A DNA stretch of 64,000 nt, taken from positions 1,240,001 to 1,304,000 of the forward strand of contig JAGMWG010000009.1 in assembly GCA_020744225.1 (NCBI GenBank), read 5' to 3'. Under the pieces are notes generated by a model. It searched no databases and was not told where the DNA came from. It saw only the letters and a program-made list of their open reading frames with translations. The DNA is from Paraphoma chrysanthemicola. Lineage: Eukaryota > Ascomycota > Dothideomycetes > Pleosporales > Phaeosphaeriaceae. The translations under genes and the position numbers were made by a program. Shown here piece after piece: positions 33,745-45,221 of the stretch (position 1 is its first letter; each line of letters opens with the position of its first letter).

Positions 33745-34908
33745 ATGAATTACATATCTAGTAAGATCAAGCTCATTCTGTACACCGGCTTCAACTAACA
33801 TCGCCGAGATCTCGTCAATTCCGACGCCATCATAAACCCACTCCTTGACAATGGCTATCTCCCTCATGCCGTCATTCGAGTCGGTATCAAACGACAACTC
33901 GCTGATCGCTTGGCGTCAATCGCCTCGACATCTTTGGAATCAGCCTACGACTCGAAGATGAACTATGTCAAATTGCTGCGCACAAGACCAATTGCTATCG
34001 AAACTAGCACGGCAAATGAACAGCATTATGAAGTTGGCACAGATGTGTTGCAAGGCATGCTTGGGCCACGCATGAAGTATTCGGCGTGTTTGTATGAGAA
34101 GGGAGGGGAGACGCTGGCGCAGGCCGAGATTGCGATGCTGAGGCTTTATGTGGAGCGCGCGGAATTGAAGGATGGGATGAGCATATTGGATCTAGGGTGC
34201 GTATTTCATATTGTTCGTAAGTGCATGACCAACCACAGCATGCTAATTGTGTGTAGATGCGGCTGGGGTTCAGCATCGCTCTACTTCGCCGAGGTCTTTC
34301 CAAACTCCAAGATCACTGCCTTTTCCAACTCTCGTACTCAAAAGCAGCACATCGATTCTGTCGCGAAAGCCAAAGGATTTTCGAACTTGCAAGTCATCAC
34401 GGGTGATGTGGTAGATCACGAGTTCGAGCATGCTGTCTACGATCGCGTTGTTTCCATCGAGTTGTTCGAGCATATGAAAAACTACCAGGAGCTCATGTCG
34501 AAGGTTAGCAGAGCGCTCAAGCCAGGAGGAAAGCTGTTTGTGCATATTTTTGCACACGCAACCACACCCTACGACTTTGATGGCGGGTGGATGACCGAGC
34601 ACTTCTTCACCGGTGGGACAATGCCTTCGGCAGATTTGTTACTGTTCTTCCAGGACGATCTCAAAATCAAGAGGCAGTGGTGGGTCAATGGCATGCACTA
34701 TGGCAAGACATGCGAAGACTGGCTGCTCACGATGCTGTCAAACAAGGAGAAGATATGGAAGGGCCTTGAAGCGACTTATGGGAAGGAAGGCACGCTCACT
34801 TGGTGGAACAGGTGGCAGGTGTTCTATCTGGCATGCGCAGAGCTTTTCAAGTGGCAAGGAGGCGACACGTGGGGAGTCAGCCATTATTTGTTCGAAAAAC
34901 CACAATAG
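33745..34908 (+). CDS. SAM-dependent methyltransferase of the cyclopropane-fatty-acid-synthase / coclaurine N-methyltransferase type
   Basis: Three exons (33745-33760, 33809-34196, 34257-34908) give 351 residues. The first exon codes only MNYIS; its intron has a perfect CTAAC branch site and leads into NLVNSDAIINPLLDNGYLP, the usual N-terminal lead of the family. Further on are ANEQHYEVGTD, the SAM motif ILDLGCGWG (split by the second intron after LDLG), the post-I acidic loop, SIELFEHMKNY and ALKPGGKLFVHIF. Members transfer a methyl or methylene group to an amine or an unsaturated fatty acyl chain; the substrate here is not readable from sequence. The C-terminus contains WWVNGMHYGKTCEDWL, typical of the fungal/plant branch. 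Confidence 0.88.
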
Positions 34909-35864
34909 AGTAGTGGTGTGTGGAGCATCGGAGCAACAACAATTGCATTCGCGGACACTCAACCTGTTCGCCCTTCCTTTAAAAAGCTGCCCAGAGTGCT
35001 GGAAGCTGATGTAAGGCCTCTCAGCATAGTTTTGTTTGGTGCGCGCTGTTTGTATGACTTTATTCCCATATGATATCTTGGCACTCTGCTATGTGACATT
35101 CCTTCATCGCGTCATATGTACAGTAGTTGACGGCAGGAAACGACCTTCGCAAGATGAGCCATTGACTGTGGCGTTCTAAAATGAGTCGGCGTGTTCAATG
35201 CTCCCAAGGGTGCTTCCAGCCCAGGAGTGCCGGACCGTCCTTCTTCGCGCGGTACATCAACTGTTGCTGTCAGGCCTGCCTTTCCTCAATAAGCACGTTT
35301 ACATACGAAAAACCACATGGATGCGCCGAGGCCTGTCGCCATGAATCGGTATAGCGGTCGCACTGGGTGGATGTGGATGGGGTGGTTCGGATGCGGAGCG
35401 TATTTGGGCGGACCCATCCGGGCTCTTGAGGGCTGCATGGTGGAAGTCGAGCCTGCAAATCAATCAGCAAGACATCAAAGGGGATTTCAGTATGCGACAG
35501 TACGTACCTGCAGGATGTGGCGTGCAATGGCTCGTGGGGTGTCTCGTGGGTGAGGTGAGGTTAAGGTCGATCGGAGGCACCCTAGCGGAAGCGCCAAGGA
35601 TCGCTGCATCAACCGTCAATCGCGTCCATCGCTCCTTCACTCGCGACCGATGACTGCTATTGTCATGCCAGCACAATAGCACCGCCTTGACCCCGCCGAC
35701 CCATGGCATCTTTTGCCACCGCGACGCCCCTCTTCTACCCACTGCAACAGTTTTCCATGCTTGGAAGCCACCCCCTACATTCCTGCAGTCCGGCGCGGAC
35801 GCCCTAGCATTTACAGCGACAGCGACAAGGACGCTCTTCAGCGCGGACATCCCCTGCCTTCGAC
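34909..35864. other. Intergenic region upstream of the BUR1-like kinase
   Basis: About 0.95 kb. No gene or repeat copy is recognisable; the part nearest 35865 is GC-richer and probably holds the BUR1 promoter and 5' leader. Confidence 0.4.
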
Positions 35865-37562
35865 ATGGCGAGTGCAACAACGGCGACGCCGCAAGGCCTG
35901 CAGCGCCGATTCAAGGGATGCTCCAAGATCGGCGAGTACGAGATGATGCAGAAGCTCGGCGAGGGCACGTTTGGCGAAGTCCACAAGGCGCGCCATCGCG
36001 TCACAGGCAGCGTCTTCGCGCTCAAGAAGATTCTTATGCACAATGAAAAGGACGGCTTTCCCATCACGGCACTGCGCGAGATCAAGCTGCTCAAGATGCT
36101 GTCCCACGACAATGTCCTCAAGCTCGAGGAAATGGCAGTCGAGAGACCAAAGGCAGAAGGCCGGAAACGCGCGATACTCTACATGGTCACGCCGTACATG
36201 GACCACGATCTCTCAGGTCTCCTCGACAACCCAGACGTCAAATTCACGGAACCGCAGATAAAGTGCTACATGCTGCAGCTGTTCAAGGGTCTACGGTACC
36301 TTCACGACAATCACATTCTGCATCGAGACATGAAAGCAGCCAACCTGCTCATCAACAATCGTGGACGGCTGCAAATAGCAGATTTCGGCCTTGCGCGACA
36401 CTACGACGAGCCCGTCCCTCAGCGCGGCAAGGGCAACGGCGAAGCACGTAGGGAATATACAAGCTTGGTGGTAACCAGATGGTATCGCCCGCCGGAGTTG
36501 CTCCTCCAGCTTAGGAGGTATACACCAGCCATCGACATGTGGGGCGCGGGCTGCGTCTTTGGCGAAATGTTCAAGCGCAAGCCCATTCTCGCTGGTCAGA
36601 GTGATATACACCAGGCCCAGATCATCTTTGAGCTGGTAGGCTCGCCCAACGACCAGACCATGCCTGGCTGGAATGAGCTGCCTGGTGCGGAGCCGGTACG
36701 CCAGTTTGGAAGTTTTCCCGGGACCATCGCCTCACGTTTCCGCGAGTTGTCTCCTACAGGGCTATCATTGCTGAAAGACCTTATGCGTCTTGATTGGCGC
36801 CGACGAATCAACGCAATCGATGCGATAGATCACCCGTACTTCCGAGAAAGCCCCAAACCTATGCGGGAAGAGGACATTCCTCACTTCGCCGATTCTCATG
36901 AACTAGACCGACGTAATGCTCGAGGGCAGAAGCAAGCACTGCCTCCGGCCCCTGCGGGTGGAACTGTTGGGGGAGGTCCCAACGGAGAGTGGACAGGCTC
37001 AGGGCCACCACCGCACGCATGGCAAAACGGCGATCGCAGATTTGCTCCACAAGATCGAGGTCCCCCTGGTGTAGACCGGCCGCCGAGAGGCGGATACGAC
37101 CGTCGGCCACCTCATTATGATCACAGGCCACCGCCACCTCCACCACCGGGAGAACGACGACCGAACTGGGGTAACGGCGCTGACGGGCGACACAGCCATC
37201 TCCCTCTGCCGCCAGGCGACGGACGACATCCCTTGCCTAATATGCCTCGATACGGAGGCGATCGAGGTGACCGCCGTGGGGGACCTGCAGCGGGCGACGT
37301 GTACATTCCGGCCTACCAGGAAGGTCCCCGACGATCGCGTGAGCCCGACGACAGACAACGACGTGGGTCCAGGGACTCTGGAAACTCGAGAGATGGCCCT
37401 GGCGATGATCGATCGGACCGTGCTCGAAGCTATAGGGAGCGACCAGGCGATTCGAGGAACTTTGGTAGAGAAAGAAGAGATGGTCGGACACGGTCTAGGA
37501 GCCCCGAGCGTCGCGATAGAAACCGCGATAATAGGAATGATGACATCTACAGGAGGCGATAG
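35865..37562 (+). CDS. BUR1: Cyclin-dependent kinase BUR1/SGV1 (CDK9-like)
   Basis: One exon, 565 residues. BUR1 with its cyclin phosphorylates the Pol II CTD and Spt5 to support transcription elongation. The kinase domain spans about residues 25-330: Gly loop LGEGTFGEV, catalytic Lys in FALKKIL, the CDK9 signature PITALREIK, catalytic loop HRDMKAANLL, ADFGLARHYD, and a T-loop ending SLVVTRWYRPPELL. The C-terminal 230 residues are low-complexity (Pro, Gly, Arg, Asp, with RS/RD repeats), a normal feature of fungal BUR1. The PITALRE motif makes the CDK9 assignment stronger than CTK1. Confidence 0.94.
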   Translation: MASATTATPQGLQRRFKGCSKIGEYEMMQKLGEGTFGEVHKARHRVTGSVFALKKILMHNEKDGFPITALREIKLLKMLSHDNVLKLEEMAVERPKAEGRKRAILYMVTPYMDHDLSGLLDNPDVKFTEPQIKCYMLQLFKGLRYLHDNHILHRDMKAANLLINNRGRLQIADFGLARHYDEPVPQRGKGNGEARREYTSLVVTRWYRPPELLLQLRRYTPAIDMWGAGCVFGEMFKRKPILAGQSDIHQAQIIFELVGSPNDQTMPGWNELPGAEPVRQFGSFPGTIASRFRELSPTGLSLLKDLMRLDWRRRINAIDAIDHPYFRESPKPMREEDIPHFADSHELDRRNARGQKQALPPAPAGGTVGGGPNGEWTGSGPPPHAWQNGDRRFAPQDRGPPGVDRPPRGGYDRRPPHYDHRPPPPPPPGERRPNWGNGADGRHSHLPLPPGDGRHPLPNMPRYGGDRGDRRGGPAAGDVYIPAYQEGPRRSREPDDRQRRGSRDSGNSRDGPGDDRSDRARSYRERPGDSRNFGRERRDGRTRSRSPERRDRNRDNRNDDIYRRR

Positions 37563-38438
37563 TATCCATGCCTCATGCGCATGGAATTGACTGATGCATA
37601 GGAGAGGCTCATCGACGGGTTCAACATATCACGGGAATGGTCATCGTAATCAATTCGAATTGTTCTTGACACCACGGCGTCTAGGGAAACGAACGGGAAA
37701 GCGAAATACCTTAGACAAGGCGTTTGAAGGACACTGCAGCATTTCACCGGCGTTCTATTTTGAAGGGGGCGCTATTGCTAGGCCTTTTTGATACCAGTAT
37801 AGTCGTAGCAAATCGATTCTTGAACGCAAATACTTACCATCAGCATGTGTTGCGGTACCTTCTGATCATGACCTCGGTTCAAGTGCAGCCCAATGGCTGG
37901 GATGCTCCACGGAAGCACTGCAGGTTCCCGCCTGCTGACAAGCATCGATACTGCAAGTTCAGCTCCTTGAACACCAACAGTGGATGCCATCCTTGACGCA
38001 CTAAGGCATGTCGGATGAGCTGTCAAGTGTCATGTATGCTGTGAGACGTGACGGGGGAGCGGTAGGACTTGTAGTGTAGCGAACGAGCATCGCCAGTGGT
38101 GTCGAGGTGCATGCTTACGAGGTTTGACGGACGCCATGCGGCTGGCCGTCCCGGCGCGAAATTTCTTCTGCCGAGCATAGTAGTGGCGCGTTCCTCCCTG
38201 GCGTGCGTGAGTTTACGCGACGTGCCGAAGGTCGGAACCAGTGTTAATTTGACTCAGGCCCCGCCAGCCTTAGAATCATCCCACCCAAGGAAAATCAGCG
38301 TCCACATTTCGCGCAACACATCACACGTCAGCACGCTTGACGGAGAGTCTCTTGCACATAGCTGCCACCGCCAAACATCAAAAGATATCAAAGTCACATC
38401 CCATCTGTCCTGCTAGTCTGCAAAAGAACAAGCCCATC
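37563..38438. other. Intergenic region
   Basis: About 0.9 kb between two plus-strand genes. No convincing open frame, RNA or repeat copy. Confidence 0.4.
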
Positions 38439-40181
38439 ATGTCTACCACAACCAATGGATACAAGCACTCGTCCGAGCGGATAGCGCACACGGAAGAAAA
38501 GCATTTGCCGGGAGGATGGGTGGTGCTCAAGTTTGGTGGCACCAGTGTCGGAAAGTTTGCGGAGAACATAGCGGGCATTGTCAGGTAGGCACGAGCCACG
38601 GCACCTTCCCTGTCCAACCTTGTTCACTTGGAACGGAAGGAGCAGAGCAGAGTACTCACAAAACACAGGGCCGGCCTCAAGGACAATCGCGCCGCCATCG
38701 TCTGCTCCGCGCGCAGCAACAACACCAAGCTCGAAGGAACCACCAACAGGCTCCTCCGCGCTGCTCGAGCTGCCGAGAAACCGCACAATCGCAACTATGA
38801 TGAGATCGTCGAGGCCATCCGTGCCGACCACGTGCAAGCTGCGAAGGACACAATCCACAGCGCCGAGATACTGGCTGCCTTCACCGAAGAAGTCAGTGCC
38901 GAATGCGAGAGTTTGACCAAAATCTTGGAGTCGGCGCAACACTTGGAGGAGGTGACTAGCCGTGCCGAGGACAAGATCGTGAGCAAGGGCGAGAAATTGA
39001 GCTGTCGCTACATGGCCGCACTGCTGAGCGACCGCGGAACCCCTGCGCAATTTGTCGACCTCAGCGACGTGGTCCAGTTTGCTGCACCCACCAAGGGCTT
39101 GAACGAGAAGTTCTACAAGGACTTGGCTGAGGCTCTGGCCAAGGAAGTGGAAGCATGCGGCGACAAGGTGCCGGTCATCACGGGATACTTTGGCAACATT
39201 CCCGGAGGCATCCTAAGCTCCATTGGACGGGGCTACACGGACTTGTGTGCCGCGCTGGTAGCCGTCGGCATCAAAGCGAAGGAGCTGCAAGTCTGGAAGG
39301 AAGTGGATGGTATCTTTACCGCGGATCCCCGCAAGGTCCCCACGGCCGCCCTTCTCCCTACCGTGACGCCCTCAGAGGCAGCTGAATTGACCTTCTACGG
39401 CTCAGAGGTCATTCATCCCTTCACCATGGAGCAGGTTATACGCGCCCGCATTCCCATCCGCATCAAGAATGTCATGAACCCGCGCAATGCCGGAACCGTC
39501 ATCTTCCCGGACAACATCAACGAGATCGACGGTCGCGTGCCTCTCAAAGATGGAAAACTGTTTCGTACTCGCTCTTCAAGCCTCCTCACTACGCTCCAGG
39601 GTCCGAAGCGACCGACCGCAGTCACCATCAAGCACAACATCGTTGTGCTTAATGTACACAGCAACAAGCGTACCCGCGCCCACGGCTTCTTGATGAACAT
39701 TTTCAGCATTCTCGATCGCTGGCACCTCTCTGTCGACCTCATCTCCTCTTCCGAGGTGCATGTCTCCATGGCCCTTCATTCCGAGTCTGCACTCCTTAGC
39801 GGCGGAGGCGAAGACGAGTATAAGATCCAAGACAAGGATCTTCAGGGAGCGGTCAACGATCTGGGTCAGCTTGGCGCCATCGACATTGTGCCCGACATGG
39901 CCATTGTGAGCTTGGTGGGCAAACAGTTGAAGAACATGATTGGCATTAGTGGAAAGTTCTTCAGTGTTCTGGGTCAGAACAACATCAACATCGAAATGAT
40001 TTCGCAAGGTAAGTACATCATCCCTAGCCAATCTTTGTAGACAGGCTATTTTGAGAATCTGGAGACTAACATCATCTCCTCAGGCGCGAGCGAAATCAAC
40101 ATCTCGTGTGTTATCGAGGAACGCGAAGCCGACCGTGCTTTGAATGTCGTGCACACGAATCTCTTCACCTTTTTGGACTAA
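38439..40181 (+). CDS. HOM3: Aspartate kinase
   Basis: Three exons (38439-38584, 38669-40008, 40084-40181) give 527 residues. It phosphorylates aspartate, the first step to threonine, methionine and homoserine, and is normally feedback-inhibited by threonine. The N-terminus has the kinase signature VVLKFGGTSVGKF; GYFGNIPGGILSSIGRGYTD and WKEVDGIFTADPRKV belong to the amino-acid-kinase fold. Two ACT domains follow: HSNKRTRAHGFLMNIFSIL near 375 and the C-terminal GISGKFFSVLGQNNINIEMI. The last intron falls inside the second ACT domain, before GASEINISCVI. All expected parts are present. Confidence 0.96.
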
Positions 40182-40384
40182 GCATTAGCATTACTGGCGT
40201 TGCATACCACATAGAAAAATTAACGTGTCTTCGAGTCTTATCTAAACTTTTTCAGTCACGGTGAAAGTGAGTCCTCGTTCCGTTTGCCGGGCAACCAGCA
40301 GCGTTGCTATGAGCTGCGATCTCAACACTGCTCAAAGTCTGCGCCCGACACGCACCTTGATCTCCACCCAAATCACTAAACGCC

Positions 40385-43054
40385 ATGAAGCTTCGCGTGG
40401 GCTATCACGGGGCAACCCCAGGTAAGCAATTAGTGCCTCCCTCAGTTCTGAAGTCAATCGACATTCTTTACATCACACTCACGTGGTTGTATGCCCTTGC
40501 ACTATTTCTCATCACCAAAACCGCAAGCATCAAGCTCCATAATAACATACCAGGATCCACTACGCAAGCTGCACAGCACCAAACTACGGCTGATCAGCAG
40601 TCGATTCAGCCTGGTGGCTTCCAGAAGAGGCACGTCAGCGGGATGCTGAAGCACCTCAAAGATGACGAGTCGCGCGCAAAGGCATACGAAGCGGCAGCCA
40701 AGTACAAGAACATGTTTGAGGACAAGAAGAAGTGGGATCCGGTCATGGCAAAGATACGGCAAGTTGTAAACGAGGATCACATGAGGGTTGTGGAATGCCC
40801 ATCTCCGGCTCCAATTACGCCTGCCACGCGCCCGTCGCTCACGACCAGTACCTCTGCACCGCCTGTTGTGCTAGCAAACGGAAAGACGTCGCCCGTCGGA
40901 CTGACTCGAATTACCACTAGCGGCGACCTCCTCTCAGCCTCCCGCATGCGCGCACCAGCGACACCAAGAGAGCGTTGGGATGCGACGTACCAAGGCCCCT
41001 CAACACCGCTGTCTCCTACGCCTACGGGCAATGCGTTCGGCGGCGGCGGTTTCTGGGAGCAGCAGCTCACACCGGGACCGCCAGTACCAGTGACACCTGT
41101 CACCGCAGTCCCACGTTCACCTCTCTCCCCAGTTGTGCCCCGAGACTTTGAAGCACGGGCAGCTTACAACTACGTCAAAGCCGAAGTCGACGCCCTAGCA
41201 CGTTCAATATGCGCTAGTCGATTGAGCGTACATTCAAAAATCGAGAGAAGCGACGACGTTCCGGACTCTCTCGTCAAGCCAAAGGACGTTTTGAAGGCTG
41301 CATCAATCACCTTACGCTGCCTCCAGACCCCTGTAAAGTCGGTCATTGATCCTGATCTACCAAAGAAGCTCGAGGGTCTGGCCGAAGACGAGGCGAAAAT
41401 TGTGCAACAGTACTCGGTTAGGCACATCTTGGAGCTTCTTGACATCGACAACTGGCTGCAAGTCGAGGAGGACTCTCTAGCCTTCAACAACCTCCTCGAC
41501 GCCCAACGCGAGCTGATGCTCATGCACCGCAATCGCCGCAAGAGCCAGCTGCTCAACATTCCTGATGCTGCGATCCAACAAGCATGGGCAGTCCGAATCC
41601 TGGAAGATGCCGAACGCGCTGTTGAAGCAGATGCCGATGGTTCGAGTGCTAGCAGCAATGAAGACAAAGGCTATGACTACAACAACTTCTTGCGCAGTAT
41701 CAAGCAAGAAATCAGCTCGAGCTCAGACTTGGCGTCAATGGTGGGTAGCGGGTCGTACACGGATCTAGCGTCAATGCGCTCAAGTGGAACAAACTCGGAC
41801 GGTCTGGTGCTGAGTAGAGAGACGACAATGGAGTCGCAACGCTCGAGCACGAGTCCGAAGAAGTCGAGCGGACTGCTTCTGCGGTCCAGGGAACAGAGCT
41901 TTGAGCGAGTCTATCCTGAGGCCAGACAGGCGGTGATGATGTCGCACTACAGCGGACTGGTTGCACGTTCTCGAGAACCCAGCTTTTCCAACAGTGCCTT
42001 CATGGGTAACAGAGAGGCCACAGTAGCATCGCAGCGGTCAAGCACGAGCCCAAAGAAACCAAGCCTCGCGGCATCAACACCAATTGAGGTAGGCACGTAC
42101 CACGGCCCGCATCTGGAGAAGCGTGCCAGCGCCATCGCGGGCAGCAGAGGCCTAACTTTGCTCACGACCAACATCACCGAAGACAACGAAGATGTCCCGA
42201 CTCCGGAGCTTAGCCCTGAAGACAAGGCGTTCCGCCGTCAAGGTGCCAGCCATCTCGACCTCAACCATTGGGCACAGCAGCTGAAGCAGATGGAAGAGTC
42301 GGCAAATAAGCATCGGGCAGCTTCAGTACATGATCAGCAACATCCAGCTTATCGCCACCATAGCAAGTGTTCAAGCGGCTGTCTGGACTCTTGGCAACTT
42401 GAGAAAGCTGTTAGCCCTGCTCGGGAGTCTTCTACGCAAAAGGCTAATTCCGACGTTTTTACTACGAACAGAGAACGCGAGGCTTCTTTGGCATCGCGGC
42501 CGCTATCTTCATCCCCTCTAAGCGAAGAGACCGTTCACCCATTGCATCGCGGTGGCCACATGTCCTCACCAACTCCGATCTTTGAATCACCGCTTGCCTC
42601 GCAATCCTCTTTGCTGCCTCCCACGCCCATCAGACCGGACGTCTCGTCTAGACCACCCGCTTTTACGATCCCGCCTCCTCCAAAGGGTTTCAAGTACGCT
42701 CCGACTCCAAGCTTTGCGTCCTCCAACGTTACAATCATGCCTCCTGGATTTGAGAAGGCATCTACCGCAAGCAATGCATCGGTGAACGACAACATCCCCC
42801 CTCCACCGGGCTTCAAGTACGCAGTGACTCCGAGTAGCGCCGCTCTTCACGACACGGTTCGTCGCCAGCAGCATGTTAGATCGAAGTCCAGTATCGCGCG
42901 CGCGGAGAAGAAGGAGAAAGGCGAGGAAGAAGAGTGGGTCAAGGAGTTGAAGATGATGGAGGAAAGGGAGACTTTGAGGCAGAAGGAGGAATCGGCGAGG
43001 ATGAGGAGTGGAAGTTTGGCAAGTGCGCGTAGTGGAGGTGGACAGGACGCGTAG
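40385..43054 (+). CDS. Disordered Pro/Ser-rich protein of unknown function; possible in-frame intron
   Basis: Unspliced, 889 residues. A 132-nt segment (40422-40553) with GTAAGC donor and CCAG acceptor can be removed without changing frame, giving 845 residues and the join GATPG|STTQAAQ. After a helical start (GGFQKRHVSGMLKHLKDDES) the protein is mostly low-complexity. One part looks helical and folded (residues about 250-400: VKAEVDALARSICASRLS, VRHILELLDIDNWLQVEED). Two internal duplications are visible: RE[TA]T...SQRSSTSPKK at two sites near 41820-42050, and the C-terminal PPPxGFKYA.TPS unit near 42670-42840. A coiled coil precedes the C-terminus. No named domain is recognised. Confidence 0.75.
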   Translation: MKLRVGYHGATPGKQLVPPSVLKSIDILYITLTWLYALALFLITKTASIKLHNNIPGSTTQAAQHQTTADQQSIQPGGFQKRHVSGMLKHLKDDESRAKAYEAAAKYKNMFEDKKKWDPVMAKIRQVVNEDHMRVVECPSPAPITPATRPSLTTSTSAPPVVLANGKTSPVGLTRITTSGDLLSASRMRAPATPRERWDATYQGPSTPLSPTPTGNAFGGGGFWEQQLTPGPPVPVTPVTAVPRSPLSPVVPRDFEARAAYNYVKAEVDALARSICASRLSVHSKIERSDDVPDSLVKPKDVLKAASITLRCLQTPVKSVIDPDLPKKLEGLAEDEAKIVQQYSVRHILELLDIDNWLQVEEDSLAFNNLLDAQRELMLMHRNRRKSQLLNIPDAAIQQAWAVRILEDAERAVEADADGSSASSNEDKGYDYNNFLRSIKQEISSSSDLASMVGSGSYTDLASMRSSGTNSDGLVLSRETTMESQRSSTSPKKSSGLLLRSREQSFERVYPEARQAVMMSHYSGLVARSREPSFSNSAFMGNREATVASQRSSTSPKKPSLAASTPIEVGTYHGPHLEKRASAIAGSRGLTLLTTNITEDNEDVPTPELSPEDKAFRRQGASHLDLNHWAQQLKQMEESANKHRAASVHDQQHPAYRHHSKCSSGCLDSWQLEKAVSPARESSTQKANSDVFTTNREREASLASRPLSSSPLSEETVHPLHRGGHMSSPTPIFESPLASQSSLLPPTPIRPDVSSRPPAFTIPPPPKGFKYAPTPSFASSNVTIMPPGFEKASTASNASVNDNIPPPPGFKYAVTPSSAALHDTVRRQQHVRSKSSIARAEKKEKGEEEEWVKELKMMEERETLRQKEESARMRSGSLASARSGGGQDA

Positions 43055-43416
43055 GAAGGCTTAGATCTGGCTATGAGCAGTTTGCACAAGCCTAGATTAC
43101 GGGAATATTGGTTGGTAGTCATGCGGCGAGCCAAGGTTTGCACTTGGACCGTTGGACCTGCTCTTCATGCCGCAAGCTGGGGCCAGTGTTGGATGCGACA
43201 CACAAAGATGTTGCTTTCGATCTTCCACCTTTTCATCATGATGTTTTTCACTGCCAAAACAGACTACGTCACGCGCTTGTGTACCAGGCAGGAGCAAACG
43301 ACGGGCTGGTGCCTGCTACAATCTTTCCTCGCTTATCACGAAGGCCTTGCTTACGCAGTTCTTTCAGCTTCCCTAAAATTCATTCAACTTCCTCGCTATC
43401 ATATTGATCGCTTAAA
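43055..43416. other. Intergenic region
   Basis: About 360 bp between two plus-strand genes; no feature found. Confidence 0.4.
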
Positions 43417-44220
43417 ATGTCAGCGGGTAGCACATCGTGGCTCTCTTCACTCATGGCCAGGAGCAGTATCACGAATGGTAACAATGCGGACACAGACAGC
43501 GCGAGCAGTCGCGACTATGAACGCTTATGGGACTCTCGTGATGCGCAAGATTGGTATGCTGGTCCCAATGCGGTGAAATGAACATGGTCTGACTGGTATA
43601 GGACTTTTGATCAACACACCACTCCACTCGATCCCGCCCTCGTCGCAGAACTACTCCCACACATGCCCTCGCTCTTCAGCAAGACTCTCCCACCATGCGG
43701 TCTCGAAATCCAGATCGCATACCAGAACATGGTCCACCGTCTCCGCCTCAGTTGGCTGCACTACGTCGCACGCACCGAATCCACAGAAAATGTCCCCCTC
43801 CACTCACTCTGCGCGGAGATCAAGCGCCGTCTCGAGCTCGAACAGAACCGCGACCCCATCGGCGCCCTACAAAAGACTGGCGAGCGCACACCTTGGCGCC
43901 GCGAGACCGTTTTCCAGTTTGAGCTCCGATGGGCGGACTACTTTGTGCGCGAGGCGGAGATGATGCAGCGCTGGCCGAACCTGTGCGAGGCGGAGAGGGA
44001 AAGGCAGGAGTTCATGCACAGATTGTATCCGATTCCGAAGGAGTTGGAGATAATCATCAAGAATAAGGACATCAAGAGGGAGATTATTGCCTTGTGGAAT
44101 AGATGGAACGATGAGAAGAGGAGAGACTTGGATACGGATGACGATGAGTGGCAGGAGATGGATGATGAAGATGTGGAAGAGACGGAGGAGACGGGGGAAG
44201 TAGCTACATTGACTGCATAG
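43417..44220 (+). CDS. Hypothetical protein with helical core and acidic tail
   Basis: Two exons (43417-43553, 43602-44220) give 251 residues. The first exon is polar (MSAGSTSWLSSLMARSS); the join after ...RDAQDW leads into TFDQHTTPLDPALVAEL. The core is rich in Trp, Arg and Glu (YQNMVHRLRLSWLHYVAR, FQFELRWADYFVREAEMMQRW), suggesting a helical bundle. The last 30 residues are strongly acidic (DTDDDEWQEMDDEDVEETEE). I do not recognise the family; codon pattern and splice joins support it as a real gene. Confidence 0.7.
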
Positions 44221-45221
44221 GACGCTGAGGAGGAGGAGCGGAGAAGATTGGAGAAGTTAGCCGGGCGTACACGCGGGCGACCAAGTGGTGGAGCAAATGG
44301 AGACGCTGAGGAGTAGATTTCAATTGGCGCTGGTTTGATCTGGGAGGCTTGGGTCTCTAGTGGTACCTCTTGAGACGGAAGATCTCGGCATAATGATGCT
44401 TTGGTTAGTAGACAAGGTTCTGTGATGCATCGCTGTCCTGATATAGGCGTTTTGAAAACAATAGAGCAGACGCATGTCATGATGAACATGGTTTCCAAAT
44501 TATCGTGATCAATTAAAGCTTTTTCGAAACTGCTCTTGATATCTGCGCACTCAAGTTGCCAAAATTATGCATATACGTGTCAATCATCAAAGGCAGCTAT
44601 GGAGTCAGGCCGCGTGGAGATGTAAATGGCGGAGTTACATTCCTCCAAAGGCTCTTTGCAGGATCTAGAATGCAACAGCCTTGAATCCAATGCTTCGCAA
44701 ACAAGACATCACTTGCATCAGGCGGTGATCTTCTATCTCCGCGACATCCGATACCGATTGTGCGTTGGGTTTGGCAAATTCCGCCGGTCAGTCACTCTTC
44801 CTACACATCCTCAGACCTTCTCAGTCCCTCTCACCTCGTATTCGTGGTCACCCAAAGTAATTTGACATCTCTCAAGAGGATGGCGTCATTTAGAAGCCTC
44901 TCGAAAGCCTGGACTCTCACCTTCACCTCACTTCCCACCCTTCGCTCATCCTCACCCTGCCCTTGAGTACAAGAAGCCCGCCCCTGTTCCCGCTCTCGAT
45001 CTATTTTCCTTTCTCAACACCACCACGCTCCACAACTTGTCCAGTGGCGCCCTCGATCACCCTCTCTTCCAGCCTTGCTTTTGCATACTGCTCGGGCACC
45101 TCAAGATACCATCGCAACTCCACACCGCACCATTTGAGAAGGTACTTCCGCCGACGTGCAATCTCCGAAGTGACCTATTGACTTGACTTGACTTCCAGCA
45201 TCGATTCAACTACCCGCTACA
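44221..45221. other. Intergenic region, about 1 kb
   Basis: Between two plus-strand genes. No protein or RNA gene. A small ACTTG direct repeat (about 45181-45194) lies just before the next start and may be in the 5' leader. Confidence 0.4.
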
